18,723 nucleotides of DNA from Clostridia bacterium (GCA_900756545.1 CAAEKO010000037.1:1-18723), one strand, 5' to 3'. Positions 7,393 through 15,110 are shown, counted from the stretch's first letter. Notes: generated from the sequence alone by a model not told the origin. Numbers and translations are program-made.

Positions 7393-8054
7393 TGCGTGTT
7401 AAATTTGATGAACAGCTGAAGCTCCTGCACGGGGAGCTTATTAAAATGGGCAGCCTTTGCGAGGAGGCCATCTCCCTATCCGCCAAGGCGCTGACCGGCG
7501 CGCCGGAAGGTTTGGAAAAAAAGGTCAGTCCGCTGGAAACGGAGATCGACCAGATGGAGCGGCAGATTGAGGCCAGATGCCTGCGGCTGTTATTACAGCA
7601 GCAGCCAGTGGCTAAGGATCTGCGCACGATCTCGGCAGCCCTGAAAATGATTTCAGATATGGAAAGGATCGGCGATCAGGCTGCGGACATCGCAGAGCTG
7701 ATTCCCTATATTGCCGGCAGTACGGCACAAAGCAAGCTCCATATCGGCGACATGGCCCGGGCGGCAGTTTCCATGGTAACCAACAGCATTGACGCCTTTG
7801 TCCGGGAGGATCTGGCGTTGGCCCGGCAAGTCATGACGGATGATGACGTCGTCGACAGCCTGTTCAGCCAGATCAAAACCGCGCTCACAAGTCTAATCCG
7901 GCACAATGATATTCAGGCAGAGGCTGCTCTGGATCTCCTAATGGCGGCAAAATATTTCGAGCGCATCGGCGACCATGCTGTGAATTTAGCGGAGTGGGTC
8001 GAATATTCCATTACAGGAATGCATAAAAGTAGTGAAACTTCGGAAGATTTGTGA
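7392..8054 (+). CDS. phoU: PhoU phosphate signalling regulator
   Basis: This 220-residue all-helical cytoplasmic protein has two PhoU repeats. The first holds RCLRLLLQQQPVAKDLRTISAALKMISDMERIGDQAADIAEL and the second holds AALDLLMAAKYFERIGDHAVNLAEW. Each repeat carries the ExxxD motif that binds metal clusters in known homologues. PhoU links transporter state (through PstB) to the kinase PhoR and keeps the Pho response off when phosphate is plentiful. Start TAATG overlaps pstB. The last codons and the stop contain the -10 of a putative internal promoter for phoB. Confidence 0.95.
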   Translation: MRVKFDEQLKLLHGELIKMGSLCEEAISLSAKALTGAPEGLEKKVSPLETEIDQMERQIEARCLRLLLQQQPVAKDLRTISAALKMISDMERIGDQAADIAELIPYIAGSTAQSKLHIGDMARAAVSMVTNSIDAFVREDLALARQVMTDDDVVDSLFSQIKTALTSLIRHNDIQAEAALDLLMAAKYFERIGDHAVNLAEWVEYSITGMHKSSETSEDL

Positions 8055-8060
8055 TATAAT
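8049..8060 (+). promoter_or_regulatory. Internal extended -10 promoter for phoB-phoR
   Basis: TTGTGATATAAT is a perfect -10 (TATAAT, 8055-8060) with a TGN extension. The -35 region is weak (GTGAAA, 17 nt before). The same 12 bases occur at the noc promoter (14058-14069). Transcription from here would give basal PhoB and PhoR independent of the pstS promoter. Confidence 0.45.
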
Positions 8061-8085
8061 AGAAGGCAGGAACGGGGTGAGTAAC

Positions 8086-8763
8086 ATGATTTATCTATTA
8101 GAGGATGACGACAACATCCGGGAACTGGTAACGTATACGCTGAACAGTCAGGGGCTGGAAGCAGAGGGCTTTTCCCGCCCGGACGCCTTTTGGGCAGCCA
8201 TAGGAAAAGCGGTTCCTGCTCTGGTACTCCTGGACATCATGCTGCCAGAGGAGGATGGCTTCAGTATCCTAAAAAAACTGCGTACCTCTCCCGCCACAGC
8301 CAAGCTGCCGATAATCATGCTGACTGCCAAAGGCAGTGAATACGATATTGTCCGCGGGCTGGACAGCGGTGCGGATGATTATATCCCCAAGCCCTTCCGG
8401 ATGATGGAGCTGTTATCCCGGGTTCGGGCGCTTTTGCGCCGGTCGGATAAGGACATGTCCGTTGTGGAATACCGGGTAGGAATTCTTTACGTCTGTCCAT
8501 CCCGGCATATCGTGAGAGTGGATGGCAGTGACGTCACACTGACCTTAAAAGAGTTTGAGCTGCTGTGCCTGCTGCTTTCTGAGCAAGAAACAGTGTTTAC
8601 CCGAACCCAGCTTTTAGACAGAATATGGGGCTACACCTTCGACGTGGAAAGCCGCACGGTAGATGTACACATTCGTACACTGCGGCAAAAGCTGGGCAGA
8701 GCAGGCCACTATATAGAAACCGTCCGGGGGCTGGGCTATAAGATCGGAGGCAAAAAAGCATGA
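8086..8763 (+). CDS. phoB: PhoB/PhoP response regulator of the phosphate regulon
   Basis: This OmpR-family DNA-binding regulator has 225 residues from the ATG at 8086. GGGGTGAG lies 6 nt before that codon. A longer frame from 8032 overlaps phoU and lacks a ribosome site. The receiver domain (1-115) has acidic pocket EDDD (6-9), phosphoacceptor D50 in LVLLDIMLP, T80 and K102 in YIPKPF. The winged helix (about 125-220) includes LTLKEFELLCLLL, RTVDVHIRTLRQKLG and TVRGLGYKI. When phosphorylated by PhoR it should bind the repeats before pstS. Its stop overlaps the phoR start as ATGA. Confidence 0.93.
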   Translation: MIYLLEDDDNIRELVTYTLNSQGLEAEGFSRPDAFWAAIGKAVPALVLLDIMLPEEDGFSILKKLRTSPATAKLPIIMLTAKGSEYDIVRGLDSGADDYIPKPFRMMELLSRVRALLRRSDKDMSVVEYRVGILYVCPSRHIVRVDGSDVTLTLKEFELLCLLLSEQETVFTRTQLLDRIWGYTFDVESRTVDVHIRTLRQKLGRAGHYIETVRGLGYKIGGKKA

Positions 8764-10439
8764 CAAAACGAATATTCCGCTCAATCCTTTCCGTTTCCGC
8801 AGCAGTTCTTGTGATTGGCCTTATTTTTGTCATAGCTATTCTGCACCCGTATTTTATGAATCAGCTAGACAAAGAGCTGAACAACGAAGCCGTCTATTTG
8901 GCGGTGGCAGTAGAAAGCGGGGGAAGCTCCATCCTGGATAGTTTAAAAGATCAGGCCGAGCGCATCACCTTAATCGCGCCCGACGGCAGTGTTCTTTTTG
9001 ATACCCAGGCCGATACCGCCGCCATGGAAAATCATGCGGAACGCAGAGAAATACAGGATGCTTTTCATACTGGTTCCGGCCATGATACACGTCACTCCCA
9101 TACGCTGGGAGAGCGGACCTCTTATTATGCCGTACGGCTTTCTGATGGCAGTGTCCTGCGGGTATCCAGCACCCAATATTCTCTGGGAACGATCATTTTT
9201 GCACTTTTCCAGCCGCTGGCCTGGCTCGTTATCCTGATGCTGGCGCTATCCGGGATATTTGCCTCCCGCGCGTCTAAAAAAATTGTGGCGCCCTTAAACC
9301 AGCTTGATCCTGAACACCCGGAAACAGGCGATCCTTACGAAGAGGTTGCGCCGCTTTTGCGTAAAATCAGCCGCCAGCAAAGAACTATTAGCCGCCAGCT
9401 TGCGGACGCCAAGCACCAGCAGGCTGAATTTTCCCTGATCACAGAGCATATGAGCGAAGGGCTGTTAGTTATCGACCCTAGGGCAGAGCTTCTCTCCTGC
9501 AATTCCAGCGCCCTGCGGCTTTTAGGAACAGCCGGGGCACAGCCTGCCCAAAGCGTCTTAGCCCTGAACCGAAGCGCCCCTTTCCGCAGAGCTGTAGAGG
9601 CCGCACTCACAGGAAACCGCTATGAAACCATTATGGAATTAGACGGGATATCCTGTCAGGTCACGGCAAATCCTGTGCTGCATGACGAAAAAGTAGCCGG
9701 CGCAGTAATTTTTATGGTAGATATTACGGAAAAGTTTCAGCGGGAAACCTTGCGCAGAGAATTCACGGCTAACGTTTCTCATGAATTGAAAACTCCCCTG
9801 ACCTCTATTTCCGGCTTTGCGGAAATCCTGCAAAATGGATTGGTCAAACCAGAAGATACGCAAAAATTTGCCGGGCGTATTTTTGACGAAACACAACGTC
9901 TGATCACGCTGGTCAGTGATATTATTAAAATCTCCCAGCTGGACGAGGGCGGTTTGCCCTATGAAAAAGAGGCTGTGGATTTATATGCCTTAGCTGAAGA
10001 AATTTTAAACCGGCTTCGTCCCACGGCTGAAAATACAATGATCTCCCTACATCTAGATGGCGACCATGTTATACTTGAAACTGTCCGGCCAATCGTGGAT
10101 GAAATCTTATTTAATCTTTTTGATAACGCTGTCAAATATAACCGGCAGGGCGGGCGCGTGACTGTTACTATTACGCAGACGGATACGGAAATTACAGTAA
10201 GCATAGCGGATACCGGCATTGGTATTCCATCGGCATTTCAACAGCGGGTTTTTGAACGCTTCTTCCGGGTGGATAAAAGTCATTCCAGGGAAATCGGCGG
10301 TACAGGCCTGGGACTTTCTATCGTGAAGCACGGAGCCGCCTATCTTGGTGCGGAAATCAAGGTAGACAGTACGCCAGGACATGGAACTACCTTCACTTTA
10401 ATTTGGAAGAATAGAAAACAGAACCCGGCAACCCGCTAA
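8760..10439 (+). CDS. phoR: PhoR sensor histidine kinase of the phosphate regulon
   Basis: This 559-residue membrane sensor has TM1 at about 9-28, an extracytoplasmic domain at about 30-142 (short, rich in charged residues and His, including GSGHDTRHSHT at 105-115) and TM2 at about 143-167. It continues with a short linker that I cannot identify as a clear HAMP domain, a coiled segment, and a PAS domain (about 222-325). The HisKA box is NVSHELKTPLTS with H341, and the ATPase domain has N-box ILFNLFDNAVKYN (449-461), ADTGIGIP (483-490), VFERFFRV (497-504) and GGTGLGLSIVKH (513-524). It phosphorylates PhoB on low phosphate, controlled by PstB/PhoU. It is the last gene of the operon. Confidence 0.94.
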   Translation: MTKRIFRSILSVSAAVLVIGLIFVIAILHPYFMNQLDKELNNEAVYLAVAVESGGSSILDSLKDQAERITLIAPDGSVLFDTQADTAAMENHAERREIQDAFHTGSGHDTRHSHTLGERTSYYAVRLSDGSVLRVSSTQYSLGTIIFALFQPLAWLVILMLALSGIFASRASKKIVAPLNQLDPEHPETGDPYEEVAPLLRKISRQQRTISRQLADAKHQQAEFSLITEHMSEGLLVIDPRAELLSCNSSALRLLGTAGAQPAQSVLALNRSAPFRRAVEAALTGNRYETIMELDGISCQVTANPVLHDEKVAGAVIFMVDITEKFQRETLRREFTANVSHELKTPLTSISGFAEILQNGLVKPEDTQKFAGRIFDETQRLITLVSDIIKISQLDEGGLPYEKEAVDLYALAEEILNRLRPTAENTMISLHLDGDHVILETVRPIVDEILFNLFDNAVKYNRQGGRVTVTITQTDTEITVSIADTGIGIPSAFQQRVFERFFRVDKSHSREIGGTGLGLSIVKHGAAYLGAEIKVDSTPGHGTTFTLIWKNRKQNPATR

Positions 10440-10582
10440 GGATGACGGTTTAGAAACTCCGTTTAAAAGAGTAATTTCGGTGAAGCATTAAACGAACTGC
10501 AATCCAAACTACAGTGCAAAAACAAATTTTTCACTGGTATGAAAAAAGAATAACTACATTTTTAGCCTCTCTTGAATACACA

Positions 10583-10614
10583 AAAAAATGGGCACAAGCT
10601 GTGCCCGTTTTTTA
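10583..10614. terminator. Bidirectional rho-independent terminator between phoR and gltA
   Basis: GGGCACA (10590-10596), loop AGC and TGTGCCC (10600-10606) form a perfect 7-bp stem. It has seven A on its left and GTTTTTT on its right, so it can stop transcripts from both strands. It abuts the gltA stop codon and lies about 150 nt after phoR. The 10440-10580 stretch holds no gene. Confidence 0.85.
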
Positions 10615-11979
10615 TTCTCTTTCTTCCAGCCTAACATACTGAGAGTGGCGCGCCACATTTTTATATGCCGGGCGGATGATTTTGCCGGTATTAATGATGT
10701 CCTCCAGCCGGTGCGCGCTCCAGCCCGCGATCCGCGCAATGGCAAATATCGGCGTATATAATTCAATCGGCAGGCCCAGCATATGATAGATGAACCCGCT
10801 GTAAAAATCAACATTGGCGCTGATTGCCCGCTGACGCTTATGGGACAGCAGGGACGGCGCTACACGCTCTACGATTTCATAAAGCTTCAGCTCCTCCATC
10901 ATTTCCTTTTCCTCCGCCAGGGGACGGACAAACTGCTTTAAAATTGTAGTACGCGGATCGGATAAGGTATAAACAGCATGCCCCATCCCATAAATCAGTC
11001 CCGTATGATCAAAGGCCTCTTTGTTCAGAACCCGGTTCAGATAATCCGTTACCTCTGCCTCGTTTCCCCAATCCTTGATATTAACCTTCATGTCCTCAAA
11101 CATCAGGACAACCTTTTTGTTTGCGCCGCCATGCCGGGGGCCTTTTAAGGAGCCCAGCGACGCCGCCACAGTAGAGTATGTATCGGTGCCGGAAGATGAT
11201 ACTACATGCGTTGTAAAGGTAGAGTTGTTTCCGCCGCCGTGTTCTGCATGAACAACCAGCGCAATATCCAGAATTTTCGCTTCCAGCGGAGAATACTGCC
11301 GGTTTGGCCGCAGAGTGTACAAAATCGTTTCCGCCGTAGAGAGTTCAGCCGGCGGTGTGTGGATAAACAGGCTGTGTCCATTCAAATAATGGTTGCAGGC
11401 CTGATAACCGTATACCGATAACAGAGGGAAAATTGAAATCAACTGCAGGCATTGCCGCAGAACATTGGATACCGAGGTATCATCCGGCCGTTCATCATAG
11501 GAATACATGGTCAGTACGCTTCTAGCTAAGGTATTCATCATATCCTGCGACGGCGCTTTCATAATAATATCCCGGACAAAGCTTGTGGGTAGAGTCCGAT
11601 AGTCGGCTAAGATTGTTTTAAACGCAGCCAGTTCCTGCAATGCGGGCAGTTCTCCGAATAAAAGCAGATACACGACCTCCTCAAACCCAAATCTCTCTTC
11701 AGAATTAAATCCCTGTACTAAGGCCTCAATATCATATCCCCGGTAATACAGCTTACCCTCACACGGAATCATTTCTCCATCGTCAATCGTGTACGACTTA
11801 ACCTCACCAATTTCCGTCAGTCCCGTTAATACGCCCTTACCGCTGGGATAACGCAATCCTCTTTTTACTTCGTATTTTGAGTAAAGTTCTGGGTCTATCT
11901 GGGAATTTTTCTCGCATTTCTCCGTAAGCTTCAAAATGTCTTCTGTAATTTCTGAATAATTCCGCTCATTCATCATCAA
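10612..11979 (-). CDS. gltA: Citrate synthase
   Basis: This 455-residue cytoplasmic enzyme condenses acetyl-CoA and oxaloacetate to citrate. It has the citrate synthase fold with active-site histidines H283 in GPRHGGAN and H334 in GMGHAVY, and catalytic D391 in ANVDFYSG. LYYRGYDIEAL (77-87) and HAEHGGGNNSTF (244-255) are further family signatures. It is longer than the roughly 370-residue short type because of an N-terminal extension of about 60 residues, as in many clostridial enzymes. GGGGG lies about 8 nt before the ATG. No aconitase or isocitrate dehydrogenase gene is in view, so its role (glutamate precursor supply is likely in an anaerobe) is inferred. Confidence 0.95.
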   Translation of the reverse strand: MMMNERNYSEITEDILKLTEKCEKNSQIDPELYSKYEVKRGLRYPSGKGVLTGLTEIGEVKSYTIDDGEMIPCEGKLYYRGYDIEALVQGFNSEERFGFEEVVYLLLFGELPALQELAAFKTILADYRTLPTSFVRDIIMKAPSQDMMNTLARSVLTMYSYDERPDDTSVSNVLRQCLQLISIFPLLSVYGYQACNHYLNGHSLFIHTPPAELSTAETILYTLRPNRQYSPLEAKILDIALVVHAEHGGGNNSTFTTHVVSSSGTDTYSTVAASLGSLKGPRHGGANKKVVLMFEDMKVNIKDWGNEAEVTDYLNRVLNKEAFDHTGLIYGMGHAVYTLSDPRTTILKQFVRPLAEEKEMMEELKLYEIVERVAPSLLSHKRQRAISANVDFYSGFIYHMLGLPIELYTPIFAIARIAGWSAHRLEDIINTGKIIRPAYKNVARHSQYVRLEERE

Positions 11980-12005
11980 TCAATCCCCCATCACACTTTT
12001 TTATT

Positions 12006-12011
12006 ATTATA
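12006..12011 (-). promoter_or_regulatory. Proximal -10 box (P2) upstream of gltA
   Basis: The minus strand shows TATGATATAATAA with TATAAT at 12011-12006, about 30 nt before the gltA ATG. No convincing -35 is found at 17 nt. The 13-mer containing it is repeated at 12098-12110. Confidence 0.35.
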
Positions 12012-12026
12012 TCATAGGTGTAAAGC

Positions 12027-12086
12027 GCCTATCGCCCCAACCCGATACAATAAAATATGCGGCGGAAAACCGATAGGCTTTCCGCC
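12027..12086 (-). ncRNA. Candidate structured gltA leader: hairpin with pseudoknot potential
   Basis: On the minus strand GGCGGAAA (12086-12079) pairs with TTTCCGCC (12068-12061) in a perfect 8-bp stem. Eight of the ten loop bases, GCCTATCG (12078-12071), are the exact complement of CGATAGGC (12034-12027) further along the same transcript. The two pairings could form a pseudoknot or compete. The hairpin could instead be a weak holB terminator, although no U-run follows. Confidence 0.35.
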
Positions 12087-12099
12087 TTTGATTATTTTT

Positions 12100-12128
12100 A
12101 TTATATCATATTTCTCTATCCTGCACAA
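12100..12128 (-). promoter_or_regulatory. Distal promoter (P1) upstream of gltA
   Basis: On the minus strand TTGTGC (12128-12123) and TATAAT (12105-12100) are 17 nt apart, with a TG extension before the -10. Transcription would begin near 12093 and give a leader of about 115 nt that contains the hairpin at 12061-12086. Confidence 0.4.
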
Positions 12129-12146
12129 TTAGGAAAACTATGGATT

Positions 12147-13145
12147 TTAAGAAAAATAGAATCCCTTTTTTATTGAAAATGACATATTGAAAGCAATAGC
12201 TTGCAATTTTACAAATCGTTTCAGCATCCATTTGGCCCGAATCACCTGTTCTAAAGCGAATAATACCTTTTGTGGTTCAAATGATTCTGCAATCTTTCTT
12301 ATATTTTCATGCAAATCTTGGTTGAGAAGAAGTTTTGGACAGTCCTGCTGAAGCATCATGGCGTCCCGCAGAAAATCAATCCAAAAATCCAGAATAAGCC
12401 CTGCGTCTTCTTTATGTTCCTCCAAAAAATCCCTGACCGCATAAGCCGACAGACTGCGTCTAGAAAGCAGCGCCGACAGCATTTGGGCTGACGCGCGGCG
12501 TAAATCCTCAAATTCCGGCATTCCCACTACCTGATCCACCGCTCCTGGAATGCCTTTTGCATATCGGGTTAGAAAAGATATCCTGTCTGTCTCTTCCGGA
12601 TATTTTCGTTGGATATAGCCAGCCACAACATCCTCCCGCACCGGCGCAAAGCGTACCAGCATACACCGGGAAAGAATCGTCTGCAATAGCGCGGACGCAT
12701 TTTCAGCAATCAGGATAAACACAGCATAAACCGGAGGCTCCTCCAGCAGCTTCAAAAACGCGTTTTGCGCCTGCTCGGTCATAATATCCGCATTGTCTAT
12801 GATATAGACTTTTTTCATCGCTTCAAAGGGTTTGACATATGCGTCCTTTGTCATTTCACGAATGACTTCTACGCTGATACTTTTTTTACCTCCGGCATGG
12901 ATATGGATAATATCCGGATTTGAACCACCTTTCGCCTGCACACACGCATCACATATGCCACAAGGCGCATTCTCAGGAGAATAACACGCCATAGCCATGG
13001 CTAAAAGCCCAGCTGCAGCATGCTTGCCCAGTCCCGCCGCACCTTCAAATAAATACGCGTGTCCGCCTTCATCCTGCTGCACAGCCCGCAGCAGGGACTT
13101 CATCAGCTCTTCATGAAAGATTTCGAATCCATACATATCATCCAC
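12147..13145 (-). CDS. holB: DNA polymerase III delta' subunit
   Basis: This 332-residue AAA+ clamp-loader subunit helps load the sliding clamp during replication. The degenerate Walker A GAAGLGKH (35-42) has His where Ser/Thr is usual. A zinc-binding cluster C54, C62, C65, C68 (CGICDAC) is present, as are a degenerate Walker B VYIIDNAD (113-120) and SRC (159-161), the arginine-finger motif. NAFLKLLEEPP (128-138) is a strong family signature. The Walker changes are normal for delta', which need not hydrolyse ATP. Start at 13145 is close to AAGGGGGTGG; the ATG at 13136 (residue 4) has better spacing and is an alternative. It is divergent from rsmG. Confidence 0.92.
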   Translation of the reverse strand: MDDMYGFEIFHEELMKSLLRAVQQDEGGHAYLFEGAAGLGKHAAAGLLAMAMACYSPENAPCGICDACVQAKGGSNPDIIHIHAGGKKSISVEVIREMTKDAYVKPFEAMKKVYIIDNADIMTEQAQNAFLKLLEEPPVYAVFILIAENASALLQTILSRCMLVRFAPVREDVVAGYIQRKYPEETDRISFLTRYAKGIPGAVDQVVGMPEFEDLRRASAQMLSALLSRRSLSAYAVRDFLEEHKEDAGLILDFWIDFLRDAMMLQQDCPKLLLNQDLHENIRKIAESFEPQKVLFALEQVIRAKWMLKRFVKLQAIAFNMSFSIKKGFYFS

Positions 13146-13210
13146 CCCCTTTTTATCTGATCGCTATTTGTATTTATTATAACTTATTTAAAAGTTTTTT
13201 GCAAGTTTTA

Positions 13211-13239
13211 TTGCAGCTTGCCGAAAATTGATATATAAT
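13211..13239 (+). promoter_or_regulatory. Sigma-A promoter of rsmG
   Basis: TTGCAG (13211-13216), a 17-nt spacer and TATAAT (13234-13239) lie 35 nt before the rsmG ATG. Confidence 0.75.
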
Positions 13240-13274
13240 TTAAGGCGTGAATTTATTTTGAAAGGATAATACCA

Positions 13275-14009
13275 ATGGAAGATATATTACGTACGGGCAG
13301 TGTAGAGCTGGGCGCGCCGCTAAATGGCGGACAGATTCGCCAATTGCGCGCCTATGCCGAATTGCTCAAGGAATGGAACGAAAAAATAAACCTGACCGCA
13401 ATTACGGAGGACGCTGAAATCGCGACGAAGCATTTTCTGGACAGCATGACCGCCCTGTGTACCGGCCGGGTCAAGGGCCGGGTCATTGATGTAGGAACCG
13501 GCGCAGGCTTTCCTGGGCTGGTTCTGAAAATTGCCGATCCAACCATACAACTCACCTTGCTGGATTCCCTGCAGAAACGAATATGTTTTCTGGAAGCCGC
13601 AGCAGAAGAACTGGATATCCCGGATGTAAAGTTTGTCCACGCCCGGGCAGAGGACGGCGCCCGCCGGCTGCGGGCACAGTTTGACACGGTGGTTTCCCGG
13701 GCTGTAGCTAACATGACAGTTTTATCCGAGCTTTGCATCCCCTTTTTGAAGATCGGCGGATATTTTCTTGCGCTAAAAGGGCCGCTGGCTGACGAGGAGC
13801 TGCTGGCCGCAAAACGGACGATCAGCATTCTCGGCGGCAAGGTGGAGTCTGTCTACAAAGCTGATATTCCCGGCACTGATTTGGCGCACAAAATCATTAT
13901 TGTAAAAAAAGTAAGACAAACTCCCCAACAATACCCCAGAAAAGCAGGCGTTCCGGCAAAAATCCCCCTCGAACAATGTTATAATTTGAAGAAATCCGCT
14001 AAATCTTGA
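13275..14009 (+). CDS. rsmG: 16S rRNA (guanine-N7) methyltransferase RsmG
   Basis: This 244-residue cytoplasmic enzyme, formerly GidB, methylates N7 of G527 in 16S rRNA using S-adenosylmethionine. The SAM site is VIDVGTGAGFPGLVLKI (70-86), preceded by the family motif EWNEKINLTAIT (33-44). Further motifs are LLDSLQKRICFLEAAA (95-110), VVSRAVANM (139-147) and FLALKGP (164-170). The C-terminus has the usual TPQQYPRKAGVPAKIPL ending. AAAGGAT precedes the ATG. As in Bacillus, the Noc gene follows, but here a 268-nt spacer with its own promoter separates them. Confidence 0.96.
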   Translation: MEDILRTGSVELGAPLNGGQIRQLRAYAELLKEWNEKINLTAITEDAEIATKHFLDSMTALCTGRVKGRVIDVGTGAGFPGLVLKIADPTIQLTLLDSLQKRICFLEAAAEELDIPDVKFVHARAEDGARRLRAQFDTVVSRAVANMTVLSELCIPFLKIGGYFLALKGPLADEELLAAKRTISILGGKVESVYKADIPGTDLAHKIIIVKKVRQTPQQYPRKAGVPAKIPLEQCYNLKKSAKS

Positions 14010-14017
14010 ATTTTGTC

Positions 14018-14040
14018 CCGTTTTTCGTCGAACGGTTTTT
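14018..14040 (+). terminator. Probable terminator of rsmG
   Basis: CCGTT (14018-14022) and AACGG (14031-14035) form a short stem followed by TTTTT, starting 9 nt after the rsmG stop. The stem is only 5 bp, so efficiency is uncertain. Confidence 0.45.
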
Positions 14041-14057
14041 CTTCCATTTTTGGAATA

Positions 14058-14069
14058 TTGTGATATAAT
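14058..14069 (+). promoter_or_regulatory. Extended -10 promoter for the rsmG-noc RNA and noc
   Basis: TTGTGATATAAT gives a perfect TATAAT at 14064-14069 with a TGN extension; the -35 is poor. The predicted start, 14075-14076, coincides with the first base of the long inverted repeat. Confidence 0.6.
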
Positions 14070-14075
14070 TGAACA

Positions 14076-14191
14076 TGTAAGGCGGGATATCAGTTCTTGA
14101 TACAATAACGAGGTCATGCTCCCAAATTAACCTCTTAAAAATTGTGTTATGAAAAAAAGTGTTACCCCCACTCTGTATATCCCGCCTTACA
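14076..14191 (+). ncRNA. Candidate structured RNA (long closed rod), unrecognised
   Basis: A perfect 15-bp stem, TGTAAGGCGGGATAT (14076-14090) with its complement at 14177-14191, continues as CAG/CTG past a one-base bulge and closes a 116-nt element. Inside, ATACAAT pairs with ATTGTGT (one G-U) and GAGGT pairs with ACCTC, leaving a large asymmetric bubble between the outer and inner stems. The layout (5' end at a promoter, long closing stem, central bubble, apical hairpin) recalls 6S RNA, but it is shorter than usual and I do not recognise the sequence. No U-run follows, so it would be processed or act as a noc leader. Confidence 0.45.
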
Positions 14192-14209
14192 CCTTCCACC
14201 ACACCGAAG

Positions 14210-14252
14210 CAAACAGTTCACGGCGGCCAACCCCGCCGCCGGCGGCTGTTTG
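14210..14252 (+). promoter_or_regulatory. Strong GC-rich hairpin just before the noc ribosome site
   Basis: CAAACAG (14210-14216) pairs with CTGTTTG (14246-14252). Above a 4x4 internal loop, CGGCGGC (14221-14227) pairs with GCCGCCG (14235-14241) around the loop CAACCCC. It ends about 10 nt before the AAAGGA ribosome site and has no U-run, so it is more likely a leader or translational element than a terminator. Confidence 0.5.
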
Positions 14253-14277
14253 ACCAAAGAGAAAGGATATTCCAAGG

Positions 14278-15087
14278 ATGTTAGAGGTCTTTAAAAAATA
14301 TAACGAAATGACGCGGGTAGTTCACATTCCGCTTTGCGATATAAAACCGAATCCTAACCAGCCCAGAAAATATTTTGACAGCATTAGTCTGGAAGAGCTT
14401 TCAGCGTCTATTGAGGAGTTTGGAGTCATCCAGCCAATCACCGTACGGAAGGTTCGTTATGGTTATGAGATCATCGCCGGCGAACGTCGGTTCCGGGCTG
14501 CGGAAAACATCGGCATGGAAACGATTCCGGCGATCATTATGAACGCAGATACGGAAAAATCAGCACTTTTGGCTCTGCTGGAAAATCTCCAAAGGGAAGA
14601 TCTTTGTTTTTTTGAGATTGCCGAAGGATATCAAAAGCTAATCCGTGAGCAAGGCATGACACAGGATGATCTGGCCCGCAAATTGGGCAAAAGTCAGTCC
14701 ACCATCGCCAATAAGCTGCGGCTTCTGCGGCTTTCTCCAAGGGTAAAAAAAATGGTTCGTGATTTTTCTTTATCAGAGCGCCACGCCAGAGCCCTGTTAA
14801 ATTTAAAGGACGAAGGCCAGCAGCTTATGGCCGTCAAGACAATCTGTCAGCAACACATGAATGTCCAGCAAAGTGAAGAGCTAATCAAACATATGCTGAC
14901 GGAAAAGCCCAAAACCAATCAAAAGGTAAAAATCTCCGCCTTCCGGGACGTCCGAATGTTCACCAATACCGTCCGGCAGGCGCTGGACATCATGCGGGAA
15001 AGCGGCGTGGATGCGGAAATGGAACAGAATGATTTCGACTGGGGCGTAGAATATATAATTAAGGTGAAAAATGATAAAAACGATTAG
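14278..15087 (+). CDS. noc: Nucleoid occlusion protein Noc (ParB family)
   Basis: This 269-residue CTP-binding DNA clamp coordinates cell division with the chromosome. ParB domain: NPNQPRKYF (25-33), GERRFRAA (68-75) and ENLQRED (102-108). The helix-turn-helix is near MTQDDLARKLGKSQSTIANKLRLLRL (127-152). Noc rather than Spo0J is supported by QSTIANKLRLL, SERHARALLNL, the C-terminal FTNTVRQALDIMRESGV, and position after rsmG. The N-terminus LEVFKKYNEM could be the amphipathic membrane helix known for Noc. ATG 14278 is used, with AAAGGA 11 nt and AAGG next to it. No parA (soj) follows; terminators do. Confidence 0.92.
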   Translation: MLEVFKKYNEMTRVVHIPLCDIKPNPNQPRKYFDSISLEELSASIEEFGVIQPITVRKVRYGYEIIAGERRFRAAENIGMETIPAIIMNADTEKSALLALLENLQREDLCFFEIAEGYQKLIREQGMTQDDLARKLGKSQSTIANKLRLLRLSPRVKKMVRDFSLSERHARALLNLKDEGQQLMAVKTICQQHMNVQQSEELIKHMLTEKPKTNQKVKISAFRDVRMFTNTVRQALDIMRESGVDAEMEQNDFDWGVEYIIKVKNDKND

Positions 15088-15110
15088 ATCCTCTCCCTTT
15101 CTAATCGTTT
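15078..15110 (+). terminator. First hairpin after noc, containing its stop codon
   Basis: AAACGATTAGA (15078-15088) pairs perfectly with TCTAATCGTTT (15100-15110). The noc TAG lies in the left arm. A TTT ends the stem, so on its own it is a modest terminator. Confidence 0.55.

Noticed and set aside
8032..8085. N-terminal extension of the response regulator
   Set aside because: It overlaps phoU, lacks a ribosome site and adds 18 residues before the normal receiver start.
12061..12086. Hairpin considered as a plain holB terminator
   Set aside because: No U-run follows it on the minus strand and it lies between two gltA -10 boxes, so a leader role was preferred, though a weak terminator is not excluded.
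13693..13701. TTTCCCGGG resembling half of a Noc-binding site (also near 16228)
   Set aside because: Only 9-10 of 14 positions of the Bacillus site match, and both copies fall on ordinary codons inside genes.
13352..13840. Minus-strand open frame of about 160 codons opposite rsmG
   Set aside because: It is a Ser/Ala/Arg-rich shadow of the rsmG reading frame without a ribosome site.
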